From Chlamydoabsidia padenii (taxonomy: Eukaryota; Mucoromycota; Mucoromycetes; Mucorales; Cunninghamellaceae), in NCBI GenBank assembly GCA_025330725.1, contig JAIWND010000003.1, positions 62,001 to 126,000 of the forward strand: 64,000 nt of DNA, given 5' to 3'. Positions 45,840-59,149 of this stretch are shown here, in pieces. The notes below the pieces were generated by a model, which saw only the letters and a list, made by a program, of their open reading frames with translations, made no database searches and had not been told where the DNA came from. Within the stretch, counting starts at the first letter, position 1, and each line of letters opens with the position of its first letter. The translations under genes were made by a program, and so were the position numbers.

Positions 45840-48764
45840 TTAAAACAAACCAGCAAAAGGATCCGCTTTGGTATTGGTATTCTTGGTGGCAGGCTGTTGC
45901 TGAGGTTCGGACATGGATGAGAGATCAAACAAATCATTCATTGTAGAAGATGGTTGCTGTGGTGATTGTTGTTGTTGTTGTTGTTGTTGAGTTGGTTGCA
46001 TAAAGGTGCTAGTAATAGGTGAAGACACCAACATGGTAGGAGATGGTTGGTTGTTGTTGCTGTATAATTTCATAATGTCATCCATGCTGTTACTGCTTGT
46101 AGCTTGTCGTTGCTGTTGTTGTGTGCTTTGTGTATCGAGTGACATCAAATCGCCCATTGATCCACCCATATCATTACCCATGAGAGATGAGCCAGTAGCT
46201 GCTGGTTCATCCCAATCCAAATCCAGCAAGTTGTCGATATCATTATTCTTCAGAGCTTCTTGAATCTTGGGTGGTGGTGCAGTGGCATCGTCTTCATCAT
46301 TAGCATGTCTTTGTGGAGATAAAGAAAAAAAAAAAGAGTGAGATTCAAATGAATCATCATTATAAACTGTGGTGCTATCTACTTACTCGTTGACAGATCG
46401 AGTGACATTATCAGCACCATATTTCTTGCCAGCAATAAACGTTTCCGGAGGTTTATGATACACTGAGGCCAGGGTACCAATATGATATAACAAGTCATCA
46501 AGAAGAGCAGGGGATAGACCAGCACCTTCTCCAGCAACAGGAGGTTTGTCTGACAACACCACAGTCTTAGTATACATATACATATATAGAGTTAGTATAT
46601 AACTATAGTTGTAATATCTTTTTTTTTTTTCATCTTACCTTGGCAGCTTGAGGATCCGTGGACAACAATCGCCAGTAGACATAAGCCCGATCGCGTATAT
46701 CAGCATTGTCACATTCAGTAGTGGCTGTCTGAAGGACACGTTGTACAAGGTCTTGGTTTTCATTTGGTTTCTTCAAGAAAAGCTTGACTGTGGCGGTAAG
46801 TAGTTGCAGTTGTACCTAAATACCATCAGATATAAAGAAGAAGGTTATCGGGGGTGGTTTCAAGAGTGTCATTTGTATTTACCTGAGCATTTTCTTCCTT
46901 GAAGTTTTCCAAAAAGCTGCTAATCAAATCATCCGCGTTTTCGATTCGTTCAGCATATTCACCAATGATCCAAGTTAATGAGGCTTTTGCGTCAGGTTCG
47001 TCCAAAGCATCCAGATTTTCACACAAGGTGGGGATGATGCCTTCATACCTATGAGGATACTTTCTGAATATATCCTAATATAATATGTATTCATTAATCA
47101 AAAAAAAAAAAAAAAAAAAAAGAGGTAATTGATTAGTTTCATATCGGAATCCAGTTTACTTTTACTTTTTTTTTACCTTGATCACAACAATAGCTTCTTG
47201 CACCACATAACTGACACCTGTATTGATAAGATCCAGTAATACATTGATACATCGTTCGGCGGCTTCTTCAATTTTGATTGCACATCGACCAATAGCATTG
47301 ACAGATTTACGCACAAAGTCCACATCCACTTCATTAGCATATCTATATATATATATGTAAAAAGAACTAGTCAGTATGTGATAATCATACCCCTTCCAAC
47401 TTACTCTTTGAGTTCACTTAGTAGTTGATCCACATTACGATCATTACAAAGTCGGACCATGATTTCCAATTTTTCCAATTTGACATAAGGAGGATCATTG
47501 TATTTACAAAAGAATACACGCATTTCATTACTAAGGACTTCAGGGCGTCGTTGTAAGACCAAGTTGATGTTTCGTAACGCAATGTATTGGACTTCAGGTG
47601 GGCTAGACAAGAGTGTAACTATAAACAAGTGTAAGTAACAAACAAGGGGGTTGATTTTGCTCCTAGTTTTTTTTTTTTTTTTTTTTTCATTACCTAGAGG
47701 AGGAGCCATTTTCCTACAGAGAGTTTGGATTGCATTCTTATCCTTGAGATAACGCATATTGATCATCAACACCTAGATATAATAAAAGAAGAAGAGTGAG
47801 TCCCCATTTTTAACTGTTTACACCTCATTGATTACCTTGACCACAGAGAGTACCACGGCACCATTAGCATGTTGTAATCGAGGTACAATGCGTTCACACA
47901 CATTTTCAGCTTCCTTGGTCGAGGTAACCTTATAATCTGCCAAAGCTGTCAAGATAGCAATTTGTCCCCATCTATACACATATAAATACAAACCAGTGAG
48001 TAAAAAGGTTATATCATTTTCTTATTTATATTTCAAAGAAAGCCAAACACTTACTCGGTACATTCATTCAATGCGTTTAAAAGTTTGTTGAGCGTAGAGG
48101 CAGTGATTACAAATACATCCTTTTCATTCGAGATTTCGTGAATATCAGCCAAGGCAACCACAGCATTCGCCACCACCATAGGATTCACATCAGATACCAT
48201 TTCCTTGACATCCTTGACAAAGTCTTGTTCCATGGTGAGTTCTGGGTTTAATTCGTATAACTTGGCCACACATAAAGCGGCTGTTTTTCGTACATATGGG
48301 TTTTCATCCTATCAAATAATAAGAGTTGAGTAAACCAGTACCACCAGTAATGTTATTGTTATTATTACCTTTAAACATTTGCGCAAAGGTTCGGTGAGGT
48401 AATCAATGATCTTGTCCACCCGCAAACACCCCATGGTTCGAATAGCCAAGGCACGAATCAAAGGGTTTGGGTCATCCGAGTCCTTGACAAAAGTATTGAC
48501 GGCAAGAATCACCAGTTCGGGTTGGGACTTTGCATAGTTCATGAGATAAAGATAGACGAGTTTCTTGAGTTCCAAATCTTCGGTTTGCATGTTCTTGAGA
48601 ACGTCAGGGAAGAGACCAGATACATCCTTGCCCACCGTCATGTTCGCAATCACCTTTTTTACTGCATCCTTTCGCACATGTCGGTATTCGCTGTTGAGTT
48701 CCGCTTTCAATTCAAAGTTTTCACCTACAGATGATAAAAAGACAAGTGTTAGTTATTATCGTCC

Positions 48765-48795
<31 letters not shown>

Positions 48796-48860
48796 GTTGA
48801 CACTAATACTTGCTATTCTTTACCTTTCTTGTTGGTGGTAAAAAACTTTGGACGATGCAT
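45840..48860 (-). CDS. APL2: AP-1 complex subunit beta (beta-adaptin)
   Basis: Large subunit of a clathrin adaptor at the trans-Golgi network/endosome. Eleven exons (48860-48824, 48724-48369, 48308-48055, 47971-47836, 47772-47694, 47618-47405, 47342-47177, 47074-46883, 46815-46639, 46565-46387, 46308-45840) give 2259 nt, 752 residues. The trunk is highly conserved: [119 protein letters not shown]. The hinge has a [14 protein letters not shown] acidic motif ([10 protein letters not shown]) suited to clathrin binding. The protein then ends in a Gln-rich tail with DPFAGLF and no appendage (ear) domain, as in many fungal AP-1 betas. AP-2 beta sharing cannot be excluded. Confidence 0.93.
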
Positions 48861-49188
48861 GTATATTGAAAAGTTGAGAGAAGATGGGGAATGTGAAAGA
48901 AGAAAAGAAGGTAGAAAAAAAAAAAAAAAAAAAATACGAACACGAAACAAAATGAGACGGCAATCCAAAAACGGAGATTTAATTTACAATGTCCAGGAAG
49001 TGAAAACCCGATTACTAGAGGTAACAGACATCCATGTCTATTTTGGGAATAAAACAATACGCCTTTTTCAAATCATCAAGACCCTGCTACCATTTCAAAT
49101 TGTATGTATATAAAGTTTATTTATGTATTTATTGACAAGAAGAGGGAGAGAACTACAGTAATATGACAAAAAATTGTTTCTATTCCTA
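48861..49188. other. AP-1 beta promoter / APC4 3' end
   Basis: Purine tract leader, a weak box ACGGAGATTTAA at 48970. A 53-codon plus-strand open stretch from ATG at 48951 has no support and overlaps the promoter. Confidence 0.5.
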
Positions 49189-52100
49189 CTATGTATCGCT
49201 ATCCATGTCTTCGTCGCCTGCAGAATCCAGTTCCATCACCCGAAAAAGACCATTGCTTGCTGCCACCGCCATAATACGTCGCTTTTCTCGACCATTGGAT
49301 CCCATGATAACATTTTTCATATCCGGGAGATACATATATCTTGATACTATGTCGGCCTACATAACAAAAACAACAACAACAGGTCAGTACGAAGCACTCA
49401 TTGTTCATGTTATTGATTATTACCAGCGCAAAGGAATGTGGTATGGATGATGATGATAAGGTTGATCCATCCAGTGAGTAGTAAGTGAGACTATCATAAT
49501 CGATTGCCACCAAATAACTACCCGAGCCTTCATCATGATTGCCTTCTATCGTATAATCAGTATCTTCATACTGTAAAAGAAGAGCCAGCTCCTTTTCATC
49601 CAAAAAGTCAATGTCTGTCACTGACCAATTCGGACCGATATCAATCGTGGTGTATTTCTTGTCGATGCAGTACCTTGAAGAGGTGAGTAATGGATCGGTT
49701 TCGTTTTGTTGAATCGTACTGGCCCAATATGTATGCATGACATAAACTAGAGGGACAAAGATGAGTCAAGTACTAGTATGGATACTTTTTCTTCTACTTA
49801 CCTTGTTGATCTTTACCAGAGTCTCTTTTCATAAATGCATAGTATTGGTGTAACATATCCTATTCAAAAGAAAAAGTATGATTAGTATTCCTGTTTCAAT
49901 ATTGTTCTACTGTTTACCTTTTCCTCCTTGATATAAGACGTGTTGATGGACTTTTCCCCTTTTTTATCTTCCACCGACTGATCCGATAAATCCAGTTTTA
50001 CACCATCCACATTTTTGACAAAATGAGACATCAGATTAGCAGGTTTTTCCAATATCATTTTGCATTGCTTGATGAGTTGTAGTAGTGAGTCCGGCAAGGG
50101 ATTGATGGTCATGGGTTGGTTTTGCTGTGTCTGTTTACTATCTATAAGTAAAAGGGTGGTTGTCATTAGTATAGTCAGTTCTTTCAAGTATCATGTTGCT
50201 TACCAGTGGATGTTAACAATGTCGGATTTGATAGAGATTGTGCAAAGTAAACTTCCAGACTATCCTTTACAAAATCATTCATCAAATAATCCATCACAAG
50301 ATTAGGGTTTTGGTAGAGTGGTCCAGGTGTACTGTCTTGATAATCCCGCTGACTTTGGTCGATTAGTTTTTGCACCACTACATAAAAAATAAAATAAAAT
50401 AAAAGCATAATGTTACTACTGATTACCCTAGGGATTCTTTTTTCTTACCTTTACAAATCCAAGAGATGAACTCCTGGAAACGCTTTGACACTTGACCCAC
50501 TGATTTCAAAAGTTGCTGTAATGTCCACATGTATTGCTGAGTGAGATTAATGGCTGTTGTGATAGTATCCAGACAGAGCAAATCACCATAATGTTCGGTC
50601 CTAATGATATCAATAAAACGATTGTGTTAATAGAGAGTTTGTTCAATTTCCTTTTTCTTTTTCTTTTTTTGGTCTTTTCACTTACCATAGCCCATAACCA
50701 CGTAGTTTACCAAGTTGTAATAATAATCGTTCACAGGCTGGTTGAAGGTATTCGATAATGATACGTTGGACACATGTATAGCTATGTATGGTCTTAGTTT
50801 CCCATTGTTTTGCATTCTAATTACAAATAAAAAATAGTTTAAAGAATCAATCACAGTTGTTAATTATCATCTTCCCCTCCTTTTTTTTTATGCACTTACA
50901 CTTGGGGTCAACCCTGCGCTAAGGTATTCATGGATGGCCGGATTAAGGTTTCCTGTTGCAAGTAAACCCAATAGTTCAACATGAGGTAAAGGAATGGTAT
51001 CATCTAAAATAACAAAAAAGAAAACAAGAAAGAGTGAGTATGACAGATTAGAGAAGATTATAGTCAATTACCATTTTCATAATTCAAGATATTTGATATC
51101 TTTTTGGCATTGTTCTTGGCCAAGTTCGTATAGGCGGTGTGGTGAGATTCCATAATTTTGGCGCAATGTTGTATATAACGTAAGAGATAATCGATTTGAC
51201 GTTCAATGGCGGCCACATTACATAGATGTTTCTTCTTCTTTTGTAGTACTTTGGTATCCAGCGTCACCAGATCATAGCTACCAATACTGACATGTTCAAC
51301 CAATACTTGTGCCCTGCTGAAGTCGTCGGATAGTTCTATACTTGCTATAGATCCTTTCTACAAATAATAACATACAAGTTAATATGATCCAATTACCATA
51401 GACTAGTTTTATACTTACAGAAGATAAGAGACTACATGGTATTGTTCCAATATGATAACAAGCATTGAGACTAGAAGAATAAAAAAAAAGAAGATGAGCA
51501 TTTAATCCAATGACTGATATGATTTTACCTCAAGTTTAGTGATCCATTTTGATCGCCAATCAGTAATAAAGTTTGTATCTTGTTGTAACATTTCAATGGT
51601 TCAGGTAAAGGTCTTTTTTGAGCTTTTCGGAATGCCAAAACAGGGCTATTATAAAGACAAACAGAGAATGGTTAGTGTATATCACTTTTCTTGAACAAAA
51701 AGAGTAAAAATCTTTTTTTACATTGGTTCTTCCAAAGGTTCCATGTTGAGACTAGGGAGATACTCTTCCATATCAAAAGCATTGGGATCAAATCCACGCT
51801 ATATAAAGTCAGGCCTAGGGTTAGTAAGTGTATCATTTCAACTAGTTTTATTTACTTACCACGATCGGTGCAGACTGACTGGGTGTATAGTTAATCCACA
51901 CCAAAGAAGAAACACCAAACACAGTACTTGGGTCAACGTCTAAAGGAGGCCAACACCGAACCGGATCGAGGGAGAAATGAGTCGTTTCCATTTGATAGAC
52001 AGTACCGTCTTGACACCCAAAAACAAATTCTAGACCTACAATAAACAAATGAGTAAACAAGACCCCCTTTTTTTTTGTTCTCTTACCGTTAGGATGCCAG

Positions 52101-52303
52101 GCGACACATGTCACTTTTGATGTCAGTTTTGAAGAAGTCCAGATGGGTGTGATACCAGTACGGCAAAGAGATAATGTGTTGTCATTATATACAAGCACAC
52201 AAAGATCGTTCGACGGACTCCAGGTAATAGAATCGACTGTTTCTGGTTGGATGGTATATTCGTACAATGGGAAGGCATCGGGATCAGGATCTTGAGGAAA
52301 CAT
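49189..52303 (-). CDS. APC4: Anaphase-promoting complex subunit 4
   Basis: Scaffold subunit of the APC/C ubiquitin ligase. Fourteen exons (52303-52087, 52035-51860, 51798-51722, 51645-51529, 51470-51419, 51357-51072, 51003-50900, 50816-50686, 50600-50449, 50377-50204, 50141-49918, 49859-49802, 49746-49424, 49356-49189) give 2259 nt, 752 residues, typical for APC4. The N-terminus is the APC4 WD40 domain: DSITWSPSNDLCVLVYNDNT, VTCVAWHPNGLEFVFGCQDG, LVWINYTP. The middle is the long helical domain (DTIPLPHVELLGLLATGNLN, LSAGLTPSNAKQWETKTIHS, ERLLLQLGKLRGYG). The C-terminal beta domain closes with VIMGSNGREKRRIMAVAASN and an acidic tail. A CDE/CHR-like box lies 78 bp upstream of the ATG. Confidence 0.92.
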
Positions 52304-53046
52304 GATTCAAACAAAAGAAGAAAGAAAAGGGGGGGGGATAGAATTCACCGCGTTTTCTGGGATTTATTTTTTCAACAAAACCGGGATTTGAAAAGTAGGT
52401 GAGGAGGTGGTACGAGCTCGAACGAGTGAACATTACACTTTTTCATGCATCAACTGGGTCTTAAACACACACGTTTTAAACATCCCATCTCCTTACTATA
52501 GTATATTTGTTTGAGCGATGAAATGACAACATCGGCTCTTTAACACATGTGCATAGGACATGTACACAATGATTCCTTGCGTGACCGGCAGGGATCCTAT
52601 CATCAAGTACAGTTAAAAAAAAAAGTGTAGATGCATTACTACAAGAGGAGATGTCGGCATTCAACATTATCATATTTACCCCTCTTGACTTTAAAGAAGG
52701 ATTATCAAAGACATTTGTTTAACAAAGAGGAAGGGAATAAAAAAAATAAAAAAAATAAAAAAAAGTCATCTTTCAACTTTTTAAAACCCGCCAATTCATG
52801 CATGTATTACAAACGACAAATCAAGTCTGTAAGCATGAGGAGGAGCATTTTATTGTATTAATACGGTTTAGAGAGAGGGAGAGAGGGAGAGAGAGAGAGA
52901 GATACTAATTATATTATATTATAGGTCAAGTTAATGTATGTATTATAAACTACTAATATGAAGGAATATGATACTAAGTAAAAAAAAAAAAAAAAAGAAG
53001 GGAGAGAGAGAAACTACTATTAACACTACCACGTCCTGAATCCTGT
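52304..53046. other. APC4 promoter and 7TM gene 3' end
   Basis: Box at 52381-52394, an AAAACCCGCC variant at 52783-52792 and a GA-rich repeat at about 52871-52900. No gene seen. Confidence 0.55.
52381..52394. promoter_or_regulatory. CDE/CHR-like box upstream of APC4
   Basis: CCGGGATTTGAAAA on the plus strand, 78 bp before the APC4 ATG on the minus strand. Confidence 0.55.
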
Positions 53047-55150
53047 TCAAGAAGAGGAGACACCTTTTGGAGATTGATGTAACCACATTGAATCTTCCGA
53101 GTTTTCACGTTTGACATTGGTAGCCGCCTTTTCAGAGAAGTCCAGAGATAATTGCCAGTTGCGTTGCTGTTGTGGTGTGGTATTTGATTCAGTCAGTCGT
53201 TCTTCAGTTGTAGGAGAGAGAGAGTTGAGAGTTCGGTCAGAGAGAGATTCATTCGAGTAGCGCTGTTCCACATGAATCGTCGTATGCATAGGAGTTTCAT
53301 TGTTCACTTGTTGTCGTCGACATTCATGACAATTTCGACAAGCATTATCGTCAGGACTAGGTACACTGCCAAGTGGTGGTGGTGGAGGCATACCATTGTT
53401 GTGATTGTTGTTAGTACTGACAGGACGGTAAGGTGGCAAGTGAGTGGTATCGTCAATCATACTTTCCGTAGGATCCACATGAATGCCTTTGGACCTTGAA
53501 TTTCTACTTTGGTAATTTGGCGAAGAGACGAGGGTTACCGTGGATGGAGTCGAAGATACCCCCGAGTGGTTGAGATGCATATTCTCTGGTGGTGGTGGTG
53601 GTAAAGGGCCTAGTTGATAAGTAGCACCAGATTTGTTGTTGATCGAGACACCGACAGATTTCGTATATTGGAGATATTCACTGGATGCTTGAGATTCTTG
53701 TGTCATCATAGGTGGTGAGCTAGGGTAGCCTCCGAGTTGTTTGCCACCAGAGATAAAGTCGTTGGTTGGATTCGGCATACATTGTGAAGTACTTCCTTGA
53801 GGTTTGGGGTGGAAAATCAACATTACCAAAAACCAAACAATCAAAGTACTAATGTTGACTAGAGAAAAGAAGAAGAAGATTAGAGATGATGATGATAACC
53901 AGACGTGTGCATGTGTACGTTTTACTTACTGTTACAGATCAAAAAGTCAGCAGAGAATTTGTGAGCGTTGAGAGTTTTTCTTCCAGTAAGACCATCAGCA
54001 CTGAGGATGATAAAGGCAATAGAGTCAATAAAGAGCACCACCGTTAGAATAAGGTTCAGTTCCTGGAAGTATCGGATCTTGTGGGTGATTGATCTTGCAT
54101 TATTGGAATCCCGGGAATTGTTCAGCAACTTTCTAAACCGAAAGTGAGAGACCACACCCAGACAAGCAACAAATAAGAGTTCTATATATATATATATATA
54201 TATGTATAAGAAAAAAAACAAGTTAATACAAAAATAAAATAAAAAAACGATAATAGTAGTCAATGACTTACCAAAGCCATATACCAGTTCAGGCATGATT
54301 TCTTTGTAAGTAGGATCATATACATCACGAGAGAAGTTGTATTGGAGTACAGGGAAAATGATGATACTGACAAAGGTCCTACAATACAAATATATAAAGA
54401 TTAATGAGTGATAAGAAATGATATATTACAATATAAAAATATTACCAGATGATGTAGAATAAGAATTCTCGGCTACTCATGAAGCTAGCCTTTGCTACAG
54501 AGTTTGCCAAATAGTTCCAAAAGCATTGTAAAAGTAAGAGTGTTCCACTAAACAAACATTAAATTAGTACATCTGGTTTATATTAGATTTTGATTGATTG
54601 ATTGACTTACGTCTGTAATGATAATCCAATACACAAACTATAATCTATATAATAGGAGAAGGTTTAGTATGACAAACATCATTATCAATTTCCTTACTTG
54701 TCGGTACCACCAGTTGTTGATCAGCTTTGGTCCACATCATTTCTGGTTTGGTGATTACATGGCCAAAGATACTTGCAAATCCTTCTTCATATTTGATTTT
54801 ACAAGAAGTGACATCTAGATAGGATTAAAAAAAAAAAAAAAAGAATGAGTGACTGTACCTCCCTCCCATTTATTTTTTCATTTTTATAAACACTATTTAC
54901 CATAATATAGCTGGAAAGGAATCATGATCAGTATAAGTGCCGTGACCACACTTTTTAGTTCACCTTGACGGAAACGATGTGGGGAAAGGCACCTGAATCT
55001 ATCTAGTTTCCATACCCGATACACAAACCAGACAGACAAGTAGGCCAGTGACACCATACGCTCTATTCATTTATATAAAAGGTTAGTTGATAGGATTGAC
55101 GTTGGAATGGTTACCTTACGTAAAAAACTAAAGTCGCTGAGATGGGTCAT
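53047..55150 (-). CDS. Seven-transmembrane receptor-like protein
   Basis: Eight exons (55150-55120, 55062-54901, 54814-54698, 54644-54611, 54547-54446, 54378-54272, 54181-53930, 53858-53047) give 1617 nt, 538 residues. Seven hydrophobic segments can be counted: MVSLAYLSVWFVYRV; VVTALILIMIPFQLYY; LCIGLSLQTGTLLLLQCFW; LFYIIWTFVSIIIFPVL; LLFVACLGVVSHF; LNLILTVVLFIDSIAFIILS; ISTLIVWFLVMLIF. A basic loop with RFRKLLNNSRDSNNA between TM5 and TM6 and a long cytoplasmic Ser/Pro-rich tail (~265 residues, with ACRNCHECRRQ) fit a GPCR-like topology with an intracellular C-terminus. I do not recognise the exact family; it could be another class of fungal 7TM protein. Exon 1 uses the internal GTAAGG donor, the only choice that keeps the frame. 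Confidence 0.65.
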
Positions 55151-56804
55151 ACAGAAGTTTGTATTGTATAATAGATAATGTTGAAGAAGAAGAAGAAGGA
55201 GAGGTAGATAATTAGGATCATGTTGGTTTTTTATTGATTCGTAAAAGTGAGTAGTAATAGGAGTTCATCTTCACGTATATAAGGGAGATACACAAAGAAT
55301 AAACAAAAGGAGAGATAAAAGGGGATGAGGAGCAATTGGGAAAAAGATGGATAGGTGAATTGTAAAGGAGAAAGAAAAGAACGTCGAGAGAGAGAGAGAG
55401 GAAGAAAAAGGGCTTTGATTGGAGCGGAGTTGAAATTTTATGAACAAAGGACCACAGCAGGAGAAAAAGGTTCATTTCATTTGATGCATTAAAAAATGGA
55501 TGAATACATGATGACAGGATAGTAATTTCAATTCAAAAAAGGGTAAAACTTTGTTTCATGCATACTTCTTTGACTGATAGAATGATAGGTGGATGATCAG
55601 AGCATTTGTAAATGAACCGAGAAAGACAACAACAAAAAAAAAAAAAAGGATCAAAACAATCCTAATTCATGCCAAGGTAGCCGAGAAATAACAAGCCATG
55701 ATGATTTATACAGATTAGGTCACGATACATGCACTCTGTACAATTATATATAAATTGGTTGATAAAGAAGGGATAAGGGAGCTCGTTGTTCAACTTTATC
55801 CTTGTGTGTTATCAAAGAAGGGGAGCCTATCATTGATTGCTAATAAAAAAAACAAGACAAAAAATAAAAAAAACGGTATTTGAAACAATGAAATGCTTCA
55901 TTGATCTACAAAGGCCCGATGATCTAGATCTTGGACAGGATCAAAGGCGGGCGATCTTCTTGTTAATTCAATCTCCGCATTCATGCACCTATTTAAAGTT
56001 TTGATATGCCGATTAAGGAATTATAGTCATTGGCTCTCCATTTCGTTGTCATGTTCTGATACAGATGGGAGATTCTAGACATTCATGTAAACAAGAATCA
56101 TCCGAGTGGGTATAAAGTTCCTTGAGGGTCTCTTTTTATATATATATATATGTATCGAATCTGTACTACAACTCCTAAAGGGGGGAAATGGATGGTATCT
56201 CTCACATACTATATCAGGGACTAACCCATAGACGAATAAATCAAGTTAATTCCCTATGTAATAGGAGAAAAAGGCTCAAAGATCTTTTAAAAGAATCTGT
56301 GAACATAAGAAAAGTTTAAATTCGCTGATGAGGTACCGAAACAAAAGCTATGATCAATGATCCACAATTCAACATAAACCCCAACTCTACACATGGTAAG
56401 GTCTGAGTAATGGGTTTGCTTTTGTTTTGCTTTACTGGATCGAATAGCCAATAAACCATCCACTATAAATAGGCATTTTGCTTGAGTCTTCCCTTTTGTT
56501 GTTTAAACCCCGATCACCCACTCCCAAAAAGACAGCATACATATTCAAAGTGTTGTCCATCACCATGCACATCAACGTGAGAGAGACATAAATATATAAA
56601 CTGTTTCATTTTTATTGATGTTCTAGTTTTTCTAGCTATGGGGGAGGGGGAGTACATATGCATAAAAGGTAGAGAGATATGATAGGAGGTCAAAGAAGTA
56701 GAGTGTGAGAGATGAAGTAAATATTAAGTATTGGTAGACGAGTGTGTTTTTGCGCCTTGTTTATACAATCCATCGTTTATTATACAATCTACAAGAGGAA
56801 TAAT
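55151..56804. other. Long intergenic region upstream of the 7TM gene
   Basis: GA-rich leader, a box variant ACGGTATTTGAAAC at about 55872, (TA)n at about 56139. No ORF of interest, no RNA gene seen. Confidence 0.5.
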
Positions 56805-57770
56805 CTAATCTAAGAAGTGAGCCTTCACCTTTTCCAAAGCCCGGAATCGATGAGAGATGGTGTTCTTGACTTCTTTGGGCATTTCAGCATACCTAATTTC
56901 CAAAAAGCAACAAAATGAGTGGGTGAAGTATAAACCGGGAGTATCGGTAAAACTTACGTTTGATCAAATCCATGAGGTTCAAAGACAGGATCCCATCCAA
57001 AAGCAGGGGGACCACGTGGAGGTACAATGTTACCCTATGTCAAAAACCATTAATTCAATCATCAGTCTTTTTCTTTTCTTTTATTTTTCTATTCCTACCT
57101 CTGTTTTGCCTTCAAATATAATGGGTTCATGTCCAGGTCCTTCACAATAAGCAATAGTACACAAAGCATAACCAGTTTTATCATCAAAGCCAACCAACAT
57201 CTTGTTCAAACCTTCTAGTCCAATAGATTCATGGAACCATTTGCTATATATATAAAGAGATTAGTTCCATTTCATTCTTTATCACCACCATTAACAATTA
57301 CTTACATATAAGGTCCAGGCAATCCATTCAATGCATTGAAGCATAAACAAGTATCTTCGGTGATACAGGGTCCTTGAAGCTACATAGAGTTTATCAGTAT
57401 TGGATCAACCCCCTCCCTCCCGTTTTACTTACGATATCCGCTGCCATTTTGCATTTCTGTGCTGCAATATCCTGGGAAGTTCCTTGAAGTTCGGGCACTA
57501 AATCACAAAGAATATCAGTCAAGTAGTTCCAATATATTCCCCCCCCGTCGCCTCCTTCATTACATTACTTACAGTCCACTTTATGAGAATCTATATCAAT
57601 GACATCTTTGAAGATCGCCTGTACTTCAGCGAGTTTGTTCTTGTTTCCCGTCACAAATACTACGGTACAAAATAGAAGAAGGTGAGTCCATTATTATGGT
57701 TTGACAGTGTATCATTCCTTTTTTTGCCTTATACAATACCTAGTTTTTTTCTGTCTTGGGTTGCTGCCAT
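56805..57770 (-). CDS. HAM1: Inosine triphosphate pyrophosphatase (HAM1/ITPA)
   Basis: Hydrolyses ITP, dITP and XTP to monophosphates, removing deaminated purine nucleotides. Seven exons (57770-57740, 57659-57573, 57497-57433, 57379-57306, 57243-57099, 57034-56958, 56892-56805) give 567 nt, 188 residues, the normal length. Motifs: [17 protein letters not shown] (nucleotide-binding P-loop-like start), [72 protein letters not shown] and [16 protein letters not shown] box TTTAAATCCCGCC lies 91 bp before the ATG. Confidence 0.96.
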
Positions 57771-57860
57771 AATGTGTAATGAATGAAAAGAAGAAAAAAA
57801 AAAAAAAAAAAAAAAGACGAAACCTATTGAAAAAAATAGAAAAGTTTACAAAAGATAGAT

Positions 57861-57873
57861 TTTAAATCCCGCC
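57861..57873 (-). promoter_or_regulatory. CDE/CHR-like box upstream of ITPA
   Basis: Minus strand GGCGGGATTTAAA, 91 bp from the ATG. Confidence 0.5.
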
Positions 57874-58044
57874 AACAGCCACCCTCCCAGTTTGGTGCGA
57901 GAACTTTGTTGGCTGTATGACCCTTTGCATAAGTATCATGGCGAGTAAAGTGAATAAAAGTTTCAAGTTGAATTCATGCTGGAACAAGTAGCCATACCAA
58001 GGAATAGGGTTTATAACCGAGACTTTTCAGTATGAGAGTTAAAT

Positions 58045-58058
58045 GGCGGGATTTGAAA
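58045..58058 (+). promoter_or_regulatory. CDE/CHR-like box upstream of Sds3-like gene
   Basis: GGCGGGATTTGAAA, 95 bp before the ATG. Confidence 0.6.
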
Positions 58059-58152
58059 TATACATCTTCAAGAGTTTTTTTTTTTTTTTTCCCTTTCCCT
58101 TTTTTATCTTCTTCATTCCCTTCTACATACAGTTTGTTTGAATCACATTTGA

Positions 58153-59089
58153 ATGATTGAGGGCTCTCTCAACCGACCTTACTCATTCCATCGTCCTTCC
58201 AACACTTATATATACACTCCACTCTGCATACCATCGACCATTCATCCTTCCACTGCGCCGACAAGACATATCGACGGCGATGACCAGCCATCTACTTGTA
58301 AACGATACAAGCTACCTACACCCAGTATACCAATGGACAATGATATAACCAAAGAAACCAAGGGAATAGGCTCACAGGTGGAAAATAGAATGACATCAGT
58401 TCCTTTTACGACAACGGGAGTAGAGGCCCTGGACGATAACTGGCAGACAAATCAACGTAAGTAAGGTAATTTAATGATTTGTTATATCGTCTCACGGTTA
58501 TACTTGTTGTGATAGGGACTTGTTTAGATCAAATTGTCTCCTTGGAAAAAAGTAAAGGGAGTAGGTGGGAAGCATGTAACAACTACTGGGAAAACCTTGA
58601 ATTAAAACAATACAACAACTATGAAAGGTAAAAAAAAAAACATGGAATAGCCCAGATATTAAACTAACATTTTATGATTTAAAGAATTTATTTAGCACAA
58701 CGATTCGAATTACAAACCCAAATACGATCAGTCCTCGACGGCGAACATCCTGTATTGACAGACATGGAAGACGACTATATTCAACAAAAACAAGATCTGG
58801 ATATTCAAAGACAATCCGAAGAAGTATCTATTGACGAAATGTATAATTGGGAAAAGACAATGATCGACAATGAAGCCATGGTAACTATATACTCATTAAT
58901 GAAAATTATGGTTCTAATATCTTTTTCTTTTTTTGGCAGGCAAAGATCAAGAACCTGGATAATGAACTTCTCAGCTATATCAATGAAAAGAAAAGACAAC
59001 TACTCATTGAAGCTGATGAAAAAACTCACGTCCCTCAAGGTAAAACATCGTTTTGTTGGTCATCATCATCGCATACTCATCATCTCTCT

Positions 59090-59149
<60 letters not shown>

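Larger units (their letters stand above)
57771..58152. other. Divergent promoter ITPA / Sds3-like gene
   Basis: Two boxes, one per gene: 57861-57873 (facing ITPA) and 58045-58058 (facing the Sds3-like gene), each about 90-95 bp from its start codon. Confidence 0.6.

Noticed and set aside
48565..49113. 182-codon plus-strand open stretch
   Set aside because: Antisense to AP-1 beta exons and its poly-purine leader; a shadow.
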